Shown here piece after piece: positions 46,024-56,891 of a DNA stretch of 64,000 nucleotides. Both the position numbers and the translations under genes were made by a program. The DNA comes from Clitopilus passeckerianus (taxonomy: Eukaryota > Basidiomycota > Agaricomycetes > Agaricales > Entolomataceae), in contig CALYLX010000143.1 in NCBI GenBank assembly GCA_944990035.1, forward strand, positions 310,001-374,000, given 5' to 3'. Below the pieces are notes generated by a model, which was not told the DNA's origin, made no database searches, and saw only the letters and a program-made list of their open reading frames with translations. Position 1 is the first letter of the stretch. The number at the start of each line of letters is the position of its first letter.

Positions 46024-46563
46024 CTAATCTCGACCCCAAAGACAAAAGTCTCGGCGTCCAGTGGCCGTCGAAATCGGTTTGCTGGCATTTTTGGCAGGTC
46101 TCTCCTCGACCCTGTCGTCTAGATGATATTGCCCCGACCCGGGAACATCCAAAGATCCCATGGAGGGCTCAGCCATCGTCTTCAATTCTTTGTCTACCCA
46201 AGAACCGTCCACAGATGTGCCTTCCCCCATCGAAATCCCTGCCACATTGTGCTCATCTGATATGACTAAATATACATTCGGACCCAGCTCGGCCGCCGTG
46301 GAGAGTGCTTCTAAATGTTGTACGTTTATCATGCTAAGAACATCTTGATACACTGAGTCAGAAAAACTAATCCTGGCAAATCTTCTGGGCAGAAATTTCC
46401 GAGCGAACATAGCCCGATTAGGGGCTGCGCTGCCACGTACGTATTCTTTCTCTGCATTCATGGAGCGCTGAATTTTGACAGGCTGCAGCCAACAGGCAGG
46501 CGGGGAATTGAAGATGATCACCATCACCACGTTCTCGTCAATTTTCTTGATTCTCACAAACAT
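46024..46563 (-). CDS. Hypothetical protein, 179 aa, intronless
   Basis: An uninterrupted frame of 180 codons is much longer than chance frames nearby. The N-terminal third is hydrophobic and basic (MFVRIKKIDENVVMVIIF). The middle reads RISFSDSVYQDVLSMINVQ, and the C-terminal part is polar. No signal peptide, repeat or known motif is recognised. The lack of introns in this intron-rich genome argues either for a recent or orphan gene or against coding. It lies between TF B and the sterol isomerase gene, transcribed away from the latter. Confidence 0.4.
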   Translation of the reverse strand: MFVRIKKIDENVVMVIIFNSPPACWLQPVKIQRSMNAEKEYVRGSAAPNRAMFARKFLPRRFARISFSDSVYQDVLSMINVQHLEALSTAAELGPNVYLVISDEHNVAGISMGEGTSVDGSWVDKELKTMAEPSMGSLDVPGSGQYHLDDRVEERPAKNASKPISTATGRRDFCLWGRD

Positions 46564-46946
46564 TCCGCCGGCAAGACACGTCTACGCCCGCATTCCCGCC
46601 GCTGTTTAAGCCAAGGCATATCGCATTTTATCGCGTAGCCTTACTGACTCTCAGAGGTGCTCAATGCTCCTTTGCCAACGCTTGGATCGCACCTTGCCCA
46701 TCATCAACGACGCTCATGATATCATTGCTTTCAGACTCAGCTCTGATGTCGGCAGGAAGGTATCGAAGCATCCGTACTTTCCCAGGGTACCTTACGCTCG
46801 AGCCATCTCATCACAACCGACTCGCAACCAGCGCAACAGGGCGCTCTCAGGCAAAACAATTCAAATCCCATCTCGTAACGAGCCTCGAAGTTGAACCAGA
46901 CGGTTCCTTATATCTCCCGGTTTAAATCTCGAATTCAAGCTTGTTC

Positions 46947-47844
46947 ATGTCCCACACCGTGTCCTACTTTGCACACACCATGAGTCCCCCGAGTCCACAA
47001 ATCTTCACGCAGACATCTGCGTTCTCACTAGCAGGCGTTGCTGGTGTTTATCTGCTTGCCTACATTGGGGCTAAAACTTTCTTGGCCAAGAACGCAAGAT
47101 GGCAGGATAGGTATACTTTCATCTGGCTGGTGAGTTCTTCATTCTCTCTTCGTGATAACTCTGGCTGATGAGTGTCCTATGAAAACAGGCGTTTGACGCT
47201 CTGATTCACTTCTCATTTGAAGGATCTTTCCTATGGCTATCCCTCTTCGGACGTCAAGTGAACACAAGCACAGGCCCCTTCGCTGAGATGTGTTAGTGCC
47301 CTCCCATCCCTCTCTCCTGATATCTTCCTCACACCATACCCACAGGGCGCGAATACGCAGCAGCCGACTACCGCTGGGGAATCTCAGATCCAACCGTCGT
47401 CTCCCTCGAAATCCTCACAGTTCTTGGCGCCGGTCCTCTCTGCTGCTACATCCTCAAGCAACTCGCCTCAAATGACCCTGCTAGGCATTATTGGATCGTG
47501 GTGTTGAGCACGGCGGAGCTGTATGGCGGTTGGATGACATTCTGCCCGGAATGGTTGACTGGGAGCCCGAATTTGAATACCTCGAACCCGCTTTATCTCT
47601 GGGTTTATCTATTCGTGAGTTGGCAGTTTCAACTGTATCATGAGCTGAAGCTGATGGAATCTTCTTTCCCCTGCCTTGAATAGTTCATGAATGTGATGTA
47701 CGTTTATCTGTCCTCGTAGTTTCACCAGCGAATACTGACGCTTCTCCTCACAGCTGGGTTGTCGTTCCCCTTGCTCTCATGGTCGACTCTTACCGTCACA
47801 TCGCTGGCGGTCTGAGGGAAGCGGCGAAGATCAAGAAAAACTGA
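46947..47844 (+). CDS. Emopamil-binding protein-like sterol delta8-delta7 isomerase (EXPERA)
   Basis: Five exons (46947-47129, 47189-47291, 47346-47614, 47684-47697, 47754-47844) encode 219 residues; one exon is 14 nt. Four to five hydrophobic segments form an EXPERA domain in the ER membrane. Family features visible: the helix-1 segment VAGVYLLAYI, the active-site IHFSFEGSFLW with His and Glu, the EYAAADYRWG block with acidic residues, SLEILTVLGAGPLCC, and the C-terminal NVIWVVVPLALM. EBP-type enzymes shift the sterol delta8 double bond to delta7. Most fungi use unrelated Erg2 for this step, so an EBP-like gene may be an alternative or a sterol-binding relative. Two start codons (46947, 46980) are possible; the first is used. 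Confidence 0.88.
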
Positions 47845-48879
47845 TCTCTACACTCCAATCATTTACTCACCTCCGACCTTGACGTGGGTGACCACTGCAC
47901 CCGCTGGACCTGTCACGTCTGACGGAACCAGCAAACCCACCAAGATGCGAGCTTTCATGTATCCGTATACCTCCACCTGATTCACCACCGTTTATCTGGA
48001 AAGCTACTCATTATTATATATCTATACCAGGATACGATACCACCATCTTATGATGATCGATCTGTATACACTTGGATATAATGAACAATCTGCGTATTCA
48101 ATCAAATCCAATGAACTCAACTCCGTTTGCGTCTTCCTATTCCCGAGGCAGTGCTGGTCGGGTCTTGAGAATCCATGATGGAATGTTCAGATGTTGAACT
48201 TACTCAGGAGGTGCCCTAGAATGAAATTCATCCGTCATTCCCCTCGGACCGCAACATATCACAGCCGAGGTCCTTGCTCTTCCTATCTTCCTTTGATCAA
48301 CATGATCCAGAACTTCTATCTCAACCTCATCGTCCTCCTGATGATTTTCAGGCCCAACAGCTCAGCACAATCGGTGGGTGGACATTCATGGTATCTTTCG
48401 CTCCCGCGCTGGTAGCCTTGGCATACGTCCGAAAATACCACCAGTGCGTGTACACCGATCATAACATGACCATGTTCACGGGTCCGTTTGACTTGAGATG
48501 TCGAGGACCTGGTTATCTATGTAGCCCATCTCTCCTCGGACTCGGAGGACGAAGCGGATGGAATCTTCGTAAAGAACCTAACGTTATGTTCTCATGATCA
48601 AGAAAGAAGCCTTCTCGGCTCGGATTTTTTTTGCAACTGGGATCCTGGTCCTGGGCTGGTTGCGCCCAGAGCGATGGCACGGACATTGTGACTTTGGCAT
48701 GTATAGCGAGGTAAACGCTTTCAGTCATGGGCGCAACACCTCGTTGGACATTCGAAGATATTGAGGAGGTAATTATGGATTGCCTTGGACTAGATAATGC
48801 AAAATGGCCCGTCAACCACGTTCGTAGATTGGCGGGGTGAAGAAAAATACATGTTCCATCTCCAAAGAATTGAATCTCG

Positions 48880-48980
48880 ACCGCGGGATCGAACCCGCGA
48901 TGCGACAAATTTCAGCGATTCATATGATCAGGCCCATACATGCGGGCGAGGTGTCTGCTAGCCACTAAACTACCAATGCT
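48880..48980 (-). other. tRNA-like sequence with A-box and B-box
   Basis: On the minus strand, TGGTAGTTTAGTGGCTAGC (A-box-like, from about 48976) is followed about 70 nt on by GGGTTCGATCCC (B-box, 48885-48896). The T-arm pairs as CGCGGG with CCCGCG but leaves a 6-nt loop, and the flanking acceptor strands do not pair. It is either a decayed tRNA gene, an intron-containing one I cannot fold, or a tRNA-derived SINE head. Confidence 0.4.
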
Positions 48981-49346
48981 TCCGGGTTTTGCCCTCATAA
49001 AACATGAAGACCGCTTTCTTGTGCACCTTCCGGGGACCGGGAGTTAGAATACAATTCCGATCAAGCCATACCATGTATGTATACTCCCTATGCCTACCTT
49101 TTCAAACTGTCGATCCCAAACCTGTCAATCATTCGCCTAGGTACCCAATATACCCTAATGATCTGGACTGACCATCTATGTACAGTGCAAATAATACGAT
49201 ACCACACGTGCCTAGAAATAGTGGTCTATCTCTAGCAACGGGGGCTATGGAACTCGCCCGGGTAGACTCAATGCCCCCATTGAAGGCCGATGAAAGATAG
49301 GACAAAATGCTTCGGAACTTGCCCCCAAAAGATACACATTCTGCCA

Positions 49347-49884
49347 GGACTCGAACCCTTTCTCCTTCTCTTTACATCCATGACGCCATTGGTACCTGGC
49401 CAGCCAGTCTACAAACGATGAATCGATATTCTATGTTGATGATCCCTCTTGTATATCAAACGAACCCAAGCTCCATTGCTCAATCCGAGGCTATCAGGCC
49501 GAGCTAGGCCAATAGGATAATACCGCTTGACTAGCAAGGATGCTAGCGGCCTTGCACGAACGCCAGGAATTACATCCCTTTTGGTACTCGAGGCGCCTCA
49601 ACTTCACCTGAGGTTTAGCCTCCAGCCCATGACAAATAAAGCTTGATCCAATCTATGTAATGCTCTTCCGAAGTCGAACCCAGCCTCGCCGCTTCTGGTC
49701 CTTTCTGTGATTTTACCAGTGCCGCGCTTGAAACCCATTTACTACATCAGAACGGATTGGTTGTCCTACTTTGGCGCTATCTGTATCAACGCAACTCCAT
49801 TTAGGAAACAAGAGTCAGAATAACTTGCAAGAAAGAAGTGCTATACCATAGATGGATACTCAGTCTTCGAGTGTGGTTCGAACC
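49347..49884 (-). other. Further tRNA-like B-box words
   Basis: GGGTTCGAGTCC (49347-49358), GGGTTCGACTT (49671-49681) and the palindromic GGTTCGAACC (49875-49884) occur. The last has an A-box-like TGGCAGAGTAATTAGCG about 50 nt upstream on the minus strand. None gives a full cloverleaf by eye. Confidence 0.35.
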
Positions 49885-50149
49885 AACGGACGGCAGGCTT
49901 TGCGGGGTTCGCTAATTACTCTGCCATTCTGCCGCTGCGAAGATTGAGAGCGTTAGAATTGAGCGCGCACATATCTTGATAAATGTTAGACGAGCTGCTC
50001 GTCGTAGGAGAGGTAATCCGAATCGCTAATTCTTGTTGGTATGGTCAAACATGGTGAAATACATAATCTACATATTATTTATCAATTGATTTTCCCGGAT
50101 CCCGAGTTCTTTACTTGTAAATTTAGCTGTCCCGTCTATTTAGAGTCGA

Positions 50150-50576
50150 TTATGAAGAGGTGGGCTTATTGGCTTCCTGCTGCGCCTTGCCCTTCTCTTG
50201 CTGGATATTGCCTGTCAACGCCCTTAGCTGTCTCATCAACGACCTGAGAGAGTGGTAATACTCACCCGCAACCTCCTTTGCGCGATCTCCCGTAACGGAG
50301 CCAATGACAGTGTCCTTGTATCCCGCTACTCTGTCGGAGGCACCCTCCACGTATTGTTGTGCCTGAGCGGCATTGTATTCGGCTTCACCCTCAGCATGCT
50401 CTTTCTTGCCAGCTTCTTGCCATGAAGTGGAACCGGTGAGGTTGCCTACGGTCTCAACAACAGTGCCTTTCACGGAGTGGTATTGACCTGAGAGTTTGCT
50501 ACGAAACAGTCAGCAGGAAAGTCGTGAAAGGTGAAAGATCTCGAACGCACTCGGGTTGACCAGATGCTGAAGACAT
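50150..50576 (-). CDS. CsbD-like stress-response protein
   Basis: Three exons (50551-50576, 50266-50498, 50150-50211) encode 106 residues. The sequence is hydrophilic and Ala/Glu/Lys/Gln-rich with two CsbD-like repeats: one around KGTVVETVGNLTGSTSW and one around DTVIGSVTGDRAKEVAGN. It ends QQEKGKAQQEANKP. Fungal members are small, abundant stress- or heat-induced proteins of unknown molecular role, probably disordered and cytosolic. No signal peptide. A TATATAAG box about 60 bp upstream fits strong inducible expression. The last intron can be read through in frame (SLRSLMRQ), but the family pattern supports splicing. Confidence 0.88.
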
Positions 50577-50633
50577 TGTTGTATGTTTTTGGATACGATT
50601 GATTCTATGAAGCGAATCGGTAACTAGGAAGGT

Positions 50634-50641
50634 CTTATATA
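50634..50641 (-). promoter_or_regulatory. TATA box of the CsbD-like gene
   Basis: TATATAAG on the minus strand lies 58 bp upstream of the ATG at 50576. Confidence 0.6.
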
Positions 50642-52540
50642 CTGGCCGACGCCGCCGTTGACGTCGAGGAGGTCAAGGCAGTTCCTGCAGATCCTGCCAT
50701 GACGCAATTGACGTCAAGTCCAAGCCCGTGATAATGACGTCACAACGACAATTGGCTAGATGGGCACTCTTCAAAGCACCGTAGGCAGATGGCGGCGGTC
50801 GGAATGATAAAACCTTCAAAGCTTCAAGCTTCAGCCTCGTCAATGTGTAAGCCTGTAGCCTTGTATCTTGTATGTTTGTCGCAACTACAAACACATTCAT
50901 TACACCCTAGACTTACCTGAAATCAGCCACGCCTTGGCCAAATGGAATGGAAGCCATGCATTTCAAGTTAGATAACTGCAAGCAAATGCGGAGAACTGGG
51001 TTCGACTCCCTACGGTGGATCTTCTGCACCTGCCATAGTAAATTTTGACGTTATTTTTCCTTTTAAACAAACTCAACAACATCTTCGGGCAGTCTCTAGT
51101 CAGCCCTTCTACTCTTTTTTGAACTTATTTCGCATCATCGGGTTGGGTAGGGATTTGAAGCTCGAAGGACGCCATATATTTTCTCTTGGCTGAGGCTCTA
51201 CCAATCTTACCGGACTGTACTTTTAGTCGACTCATTCCATCGGCTCCACCGCTCCGTTGACCACAATTCTGTGTGCAGGGCCGGCGGATCACAACCTATA
51301 TTCCAACCACTTCACAATGAGCACAGGGAATCGACAATCAGAGATGCGACGTAGATAGGGCTGAGCTGGAAAAGTCTAAATTATCATGCCAATCGCGGTC
51401 CGACTTTCCACCAGTGGTGGCGCTCCGAACTTGTGGAGTCCTCTGGCCTCTAGGTTATTTCCGATAACTTCCAGGAGCAGAACCCTTGGGTGCCGTCCAC
51501 ATTTCACCTGCACACCGGACCGGATTGTATACTTGGCTGGAGTCGGAAATACCTTTTCTTGGATTTGCCATTGCAGGGACTTCCAACCAGCCCTCATCGT
51601 GGACACAGGAAATGGAGGGAGATATTGATCAATCAACTGAGATTGGAGTTATAATCTCGAGCTGCTGTTCCTGCTGCCTCAGTCCAATGCGACTCGGAGT
51701 GGCTGAAACCAGATAATCATTCTCAAGCCAAGGGGTAGTAACGTTAGAATACCCTCATATACATGCCTTCGACGACGTCATTTACATGTGCATCGCATCT
51801 TTCACTTGTGCCAGTGATATCTTCACACAGGCGAACACGCATAAATGCCAATCTTCAAATTTAGAAAATAGAGTGGATCGATTGACGTCAGGAACCGGAA
51901 ATATCGATATCTGTGTATGATCGAGGATGCTATCAGGCAGCGTATATGTCTATCTGGAGCAAGAGGAGCTTGGAAGAAAGGAACGACGGAGGAAGGAGGG
52001 GTGGGAGTGGTGATTTCCCCGTGGAAATGCCGTGTTCCATTCAATGCCGTTGAAGAGGCGGTTCAGACGTTTGTCAGATCTGCATCTAATGAGAGAATAT
52101 GACCAGAGAAACGCGTGTGTTGGATTAATGATTAGCACTGGATGGAACGAATTTGAAATTGTGTGAAGTCGAAAGCAAGAAGATAGCGGAAATGTGGTCT
52201 ACTGGAACGGGAATACGATACAGTTCAGAGCCGAGCAAGCGATAAGCAAAGGATAATGGATACAGATCGGTGTACTGAGCAAAGCGAATGAGATGGGGTA
52301 TCTACAGCATGTCAATTTGGGGGGTGCAGTGCGAAAGGCTACAATGGTTCGTGAGGTCAACGAGCAGGAAGTGATATGTACGAAGAAGCAAGAGATGAGA
52401 TACACAAATAAAGTAGGCAGTCGTGAAAGTCGTGCTGTAAAACGTAAAAATGTGCAAGATAGCATGGAGAGGGTCAGCGACTGCCTGCTGGAATGAACGG
52501 CCAAGCCTTACCAAGCAACAAGAAAACCCAAGCAACTGAT
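50642..52540. other. Intergenic region
   Basis: No gene is supported over 1.9 kb. A plus-strand B-box word GGGTTCGACTCC lies at 50999-51010. Scattered 60-100 codon frames lack splice partners or family resemblance. Confidence 0.5.
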
Positions 52541-54051
52541 TCATTCAACCTCCCTCCACACAAACTCGTAGTTTGCGTCCGGCTCCACTTTACATATCCC
52601 TTCCGGCGTAACCTTGACCGCTGTCCGTTCATACTCATGAACGAAGACGACCCTTTTTACGCTTGGATTGTACAAGTGTAATTCGGCCGCCAAGGCCCGA
52701 TATGCAGGCGGGGAAGTCGGTGGTGGCTCCCATTCTGATACATCCAGCTCAACGCAGGATATCCGCGGAAGACGCATTAGGAGGGCGTAAAATAGCAGAC
52801 GCTGGAGGTGGCGTATCAATTGTTTGTTCCAATTTAACCAAAAATCAATCATCAACTTACCTGTTTACCCAGGATTGGTAAAACTAGTGTCCCAAGATAC
52901 CTCAAGTTCCTCGTCGTTGCGGATGTCTGTACGACCATCCGAAGGAGCTCCATTGAAAAGCTCTCGCTATACTCTGAGTCGGATAAATCCAACGAACAGA
53001 GCGGTCGAGACGAAAGCTTGATCTTTGAGAACAGTAACGCCATCTCCGCACGTTTTTGCGGGAGTGTAGAACTGGAAAAACATGTCTTCAGCCGGGTGAT
53101 GGGGCGACCTGGAAGGAGGGCGATCGCAGCTTCCGAGAATGTGCATTCGAGAGTGGCGAGGGCCGGCAAGGACGACGGATTTAGAACGAGCTTTTCTTGG
53201 GTATCTATGACGGGGTCCACAGGGGAATTGCCCGCCTCGGTATTATTAGTCGTGGATGTAGTGGATAAAGATTCAGGTCCAGAAGTGGGTGTGTCGTCGT
53301 GAGCATGATTATGAGTGTGAGAGCCAGAGTCAGGTTTAGGAAGCTCGTTGTAATCTATGAGATAAAGATCGTTAAGGTCGGCTTGGGTATCTAGAAAGCC
53401 GACGAGGTGGGTATCCCAATCGAGGTCGCAGTGAAAGTGTTGGAGCTGGAAGGAACACCCATCCAAGATCCATGCAACCCCTCTTTGGCGGTAGTCGTTG
53501 ACGTGTATGTTTAAAAACCGCAGGGATGTTGTCGCCTGGAGAGTTCGGGATACCAACGGCCAGTAGTCGGGGGGAACTTCTGGCGGCGTAGCCTGAGGCC
53601 AGTTCTCATGGGGTTCGTCGTCGTCGTCACTTTCCGAATCTTGAATTGCATCCGGAAAGACAATCGTAAGTGCATCCACAAACTCTGCGAGATGTGGTTT
53701 AGACGCTAACGTAACGCAGAGGGTTACAGTAACGTCGATATCGCGCATGTACAGGGTATTGTACAATGCCCGCTCTGACACATTTTGGAAGGCCTTTGAG
53801 ACCCTGCAAAGGGAGGCGATGTCCCCTCGGTTCCCGACGTATCTGACAATATCGCGGTACACCTCCAGAGTTAAATTCATGTATGGGGCAGCGGTTGCAT
53901 AACCTGTAGGGCGACGGAAAATGACAAGCATGAGCAGGAGGGGCAAAACAGAAAATAAATCGCTTACAGAGTTTCTCTGCTGGTGTTCGCAGCACAGGCA
54001 GCTTTCCTTACTGATATGAGGTCGAGACCTGGACCGGATGGGAACCGACAA
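52541..54051 (-). CDS. F-box-like domain protein
   Basis: Three exons (54012-54051, 52861-53903, 52541-52801) encode 447 residues. An F-box-like helix pair opens the main exon (LEVYRDIVRYVGNRGDIASLCRVSKAF, given here only as the blocks LEVYRDIV and LCRVSKAF). It is followed by Leu-rich strands with SLRFLNIHVNDY and LYLIDYNELP, then an acidic His/Ser-rich linker, and a C-terminal Leu-rich part ending in FVWREVE. Such Agaricomycete proteins are expected to be substrate adaptors of SCF ubiquitin ligases through Skp1; the target is unknown. The 40-nt first exon is inferred from the A|GTAAGG donor. A simpler start at the Met of MNLTLEVY (53882) cannot be excluded. Confidence 0.8.
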
Positions 54052-54290
54052 CGGGTTGGACTAGTGGCCTTGAAGTTGAACAGGAGGCGAATTTGTATCG
54101 GATAGGGTGGGTCAGGTATTAAAACGTGTGCTGAGCGTACAGGGTAGCGGGGAGTAGCCTCGACGATGGGAAGGGTCTAAAATACCAGCAGGATAAGTAA
54201 GCCTGAGTATTACGCACGAATCAGCAAAATAGAGTGGTGCTTCTACGAACGCGTCCTATTTATGCGAAGGGAATCATTATCAAACGCGGC

Positions 54291-55615
54291 TCACCTAACG
54301 AACTGGATCGTGGAGGGAATCTCCACGTACGGAGGCATTTCGGCGGGAAAGGGAAATCGCGATTCTCCGGTTAGCTCATAGCGTGTGGGTTCTCGACGCT
54401 GGCAGACGCAATACATATGCATACACCGCATTTCCGTGACGGCCTCTGGGGACCAAGCGCCAATTGTGTGCTCATAGCCCATCGTCCTCGCTTCAAAGTG
54501 GGAATGTCATTGAGATCGAGGGACAAGGGTCCACCGCCTAAAAATTCCTATCTGATTCAACGCCTGACGACATACCCTTTATGGGGATCGCCACGTGGCT
54601 CCCGTGTACCTCTCCCGAACTTTCGTGCGTGCCATTTAGGCTCAAAGTCTTCCGGTCGGCAGGGTCGGAGAGCAACACCTTGACGATGACGAGGGCAATG
54701 GGGAGATAGTTGAGAGGCAGAAAGAACCAGTGAGAATGCTCTGGTACTTTCGGCGGAGTGTTCGGAGAGTGAGGGCAACCAAGATGGGACCCCTGGTACG
54801 ATGTCATGGGACCAGAATAATATCTTGAGGAAGAGGGAAACCATCGTTGTGAATGGGGATGGTGTCAATTCTTCGTTTCTTTAGCGTTATTCTACGCGGC
54901 TTGAACTTTATCATGGCTTGGCCCAAGGGGAATTCATGGCTGCACTGCACGATGTTTTCAAGTCACGACGTTTTCGTCAGCAACGTGGGCGCGCAAATCC
55001 ATGAACTGCCATAATTTGACGATGCTATGCAAACGAAGAGGGTCGTGGCGGAATAGAGGGAGGTAAACTCTGTTTGAGTGGATGAATTTCCTTGCGGAGG
55101 TCCCAATTGACAATTGTACATTCAACGAAAAAGCCGGCTATTATCCTGACGCCTGCTTTGGGACAGATCTCCTCAGTCACAGGACATCGAGGGAGTGGGC
55201 ACCATGGTGTCGGGGAAGGTGACCCATAAACTGAGTAGCGATCCGTTAGGTACGTAGTGACAAGAATACCCGGCAATTTGAAAAGGCTTTAGATCACGTC
55301 GAATCTCTTTGTGCCGTCGAGCCAATTGTAAGCTTACAGCCGGCAGGCGTGTACGACTTCCCTGGAACATCCTTCTCATAAGCTGGCCGATATCGGTTTT
55401 CGCCCTTCCCGACGTTTCCTCTCACATAGAGGGTGCATTTGATGCATCAAAACATGATATGTTTCGACTTCGACGGAAGTGCGGAGGTAGGTCAAATTAT
55501 CAAGGGTAGTGGCGGGTTGCCATAAGAAGCCCCATGTCAAGATATTGGCGTCGTTGAAACGGAATAGGCAGGTAAAAACAGAGTTCTGACGCGAGCGCGG
55601 GGTGAATGACTTCAT
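54291..55615 (-). pseudogene. Unresolved coding-like block, possibly decayed gene
   Basis: Several minus-strand frames of protein-like composition follow each other but do not splice into one model by eye. Pieces include one around 55376-55615 (ANILTWGFLWQPATTL), one at 55025-55276 (ILVTTYLTDRYSVYGSP), one at 54538-54807 (HWFFLPLNYLPIALVIV) and one at 54291-54482 (MGYEHTIGAWSPEAVTEM). I recognise no family. It is either a multi-exon gene I could not resolve or the remains of one. Confidence 0.35.
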
Positions 55616-55918
55616 CTGATTCGCTGACGGACTCTGCGAATAGATCCAATGGGCTGCAGGTTCGATCAGACCAAGCCTCGGCGAATGAGCCTCACATACA
55701 ACCCTTTAATTCGCGCTGAAGTCGGAGAATACACGGTGGGAGGAGGTCTGCATGCCAATTACATGGGCTATTCAAGCTTGCAAGTGGAGTTTGGGTGAAG
55801 GGTATCATTTGGTGGCGTATAGTTCAGTATGATACAATCGTTCCAGAGCCGGAATAGAGAGTGAGTAACCCATGCGGAAGGTCGAGCCGGCGCAGCAGAC
55901 CAACATCGGCGACCCTGT

Positions 55919-56611
55919 TTACTCCAGTTTCTCCAGCTCTTCCAGCCGCGACAGCACCACGTCTTTGCTTGTCTCCTCTATCTCCCCAGCCAAGAAAATC
56001 TCGTCCAAGATAGCATAGACCTATTCAGAGATGAGTATCAGTTGGAGCGTTCAAAACGGCACTTACTTTGTAGAAATTGAAAACAAGATCGAGCTCGCAC
56101 ACGTTGTCAAAGAACGAGTCTGTGATCGCCAGGTTAGAATGGGCCTGATATCGGGCCGTTAAACGCTTGCCTAGGATCTCAACAAATAGATGAATGGCTT
56201 CCAGATATGCCAGCTCGTTGTCATTGGCGTCAACACACAGGCAAAAGAATAGGCCTGCGTAGCGTCGATACACGACCTTGTAATTTCGGAACTAGAGCCC
56301 TGTTTCAGCAAGTCAATCTTTATGGAGCATGCAGTGGCCGCACCTCTACAAAATTTGACTGATATTTCTGGTCTCGTGGAGCCACTAGTCGATGGACCTC
56401 TCCTCGTAGTCGAACCTGAAGCAATTGGGGCCAGGTTCAGTGCAACGGCCACAGTGAGGACATCTCGCCACGCACCTTCTCATCGTCGTCGTAGGGAACA
56501 TACCATTTAGAAAGCCTCGTCTTCCCTTGCCGATTCTAAGCTTAGTAGTAAGCATCTCCGCCGATACCACTGAGGCCAAGGACTGACCTGTACGAGGATG
56601 AACCTAATCAT
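55919..56611 (-). CDS. AP-2 complex subunit sigma (small adaptin)
   Basis: Six exons (56588-56611, 56476-56535, 56415-56344, 56171-56291, 56067-56119, 55919-56020) encode 143 residues, one more than animal AP2S1. Near-invariant words: [64 protein letters not shown] and [19 protein letters not shown]. The protein is part of the clathrin AP-2 adaptor at the plasma membrane and binds dileucine cargo signals. One intron (56120-56170) starts with GC, is 51 nt long and is free of stops, so its retention would insert 17 residues before DSFFDNV. The spliced form matches the family exactly. Confidence 0.96.
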
Positions 56612-56891
56612 GGGTCAAGGAGGTTATTTGGCAAAAAGGGGCTTGACAAAGATAACCACACAAAACGTCACAAAGGCGGGATCAATAATCGATCGTGATT
56701 GGCTCAAGTCTGCCCAACCGGCCTAGCCCTTCAAATCTACAGAGATATTCATTCAATGGAGACCGGCACATTGCTAATTGGACCGAATCCTGCATTATCC
56801 GTTACGGCAGCACCACAAGTCCTTTGAAAGAATAGAAGGAACAAATATACAAAGAGGGTCTTTAATTACGGGACACCATTATTTCACAAGC

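Larger units (their letters stand above)
47845..50149. other. Gene-poor region rich in tRNA-like B-box words
   Basis: This 2.3-kb stretch lies between the sterol isomerase and CsbD-like genes. No protein-coding gene is supported. It holds several tRNA-like words (B-boxes at 48885, 49347, 49671 and 49875, all readable on the minus strand). Confidence 0.55.
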
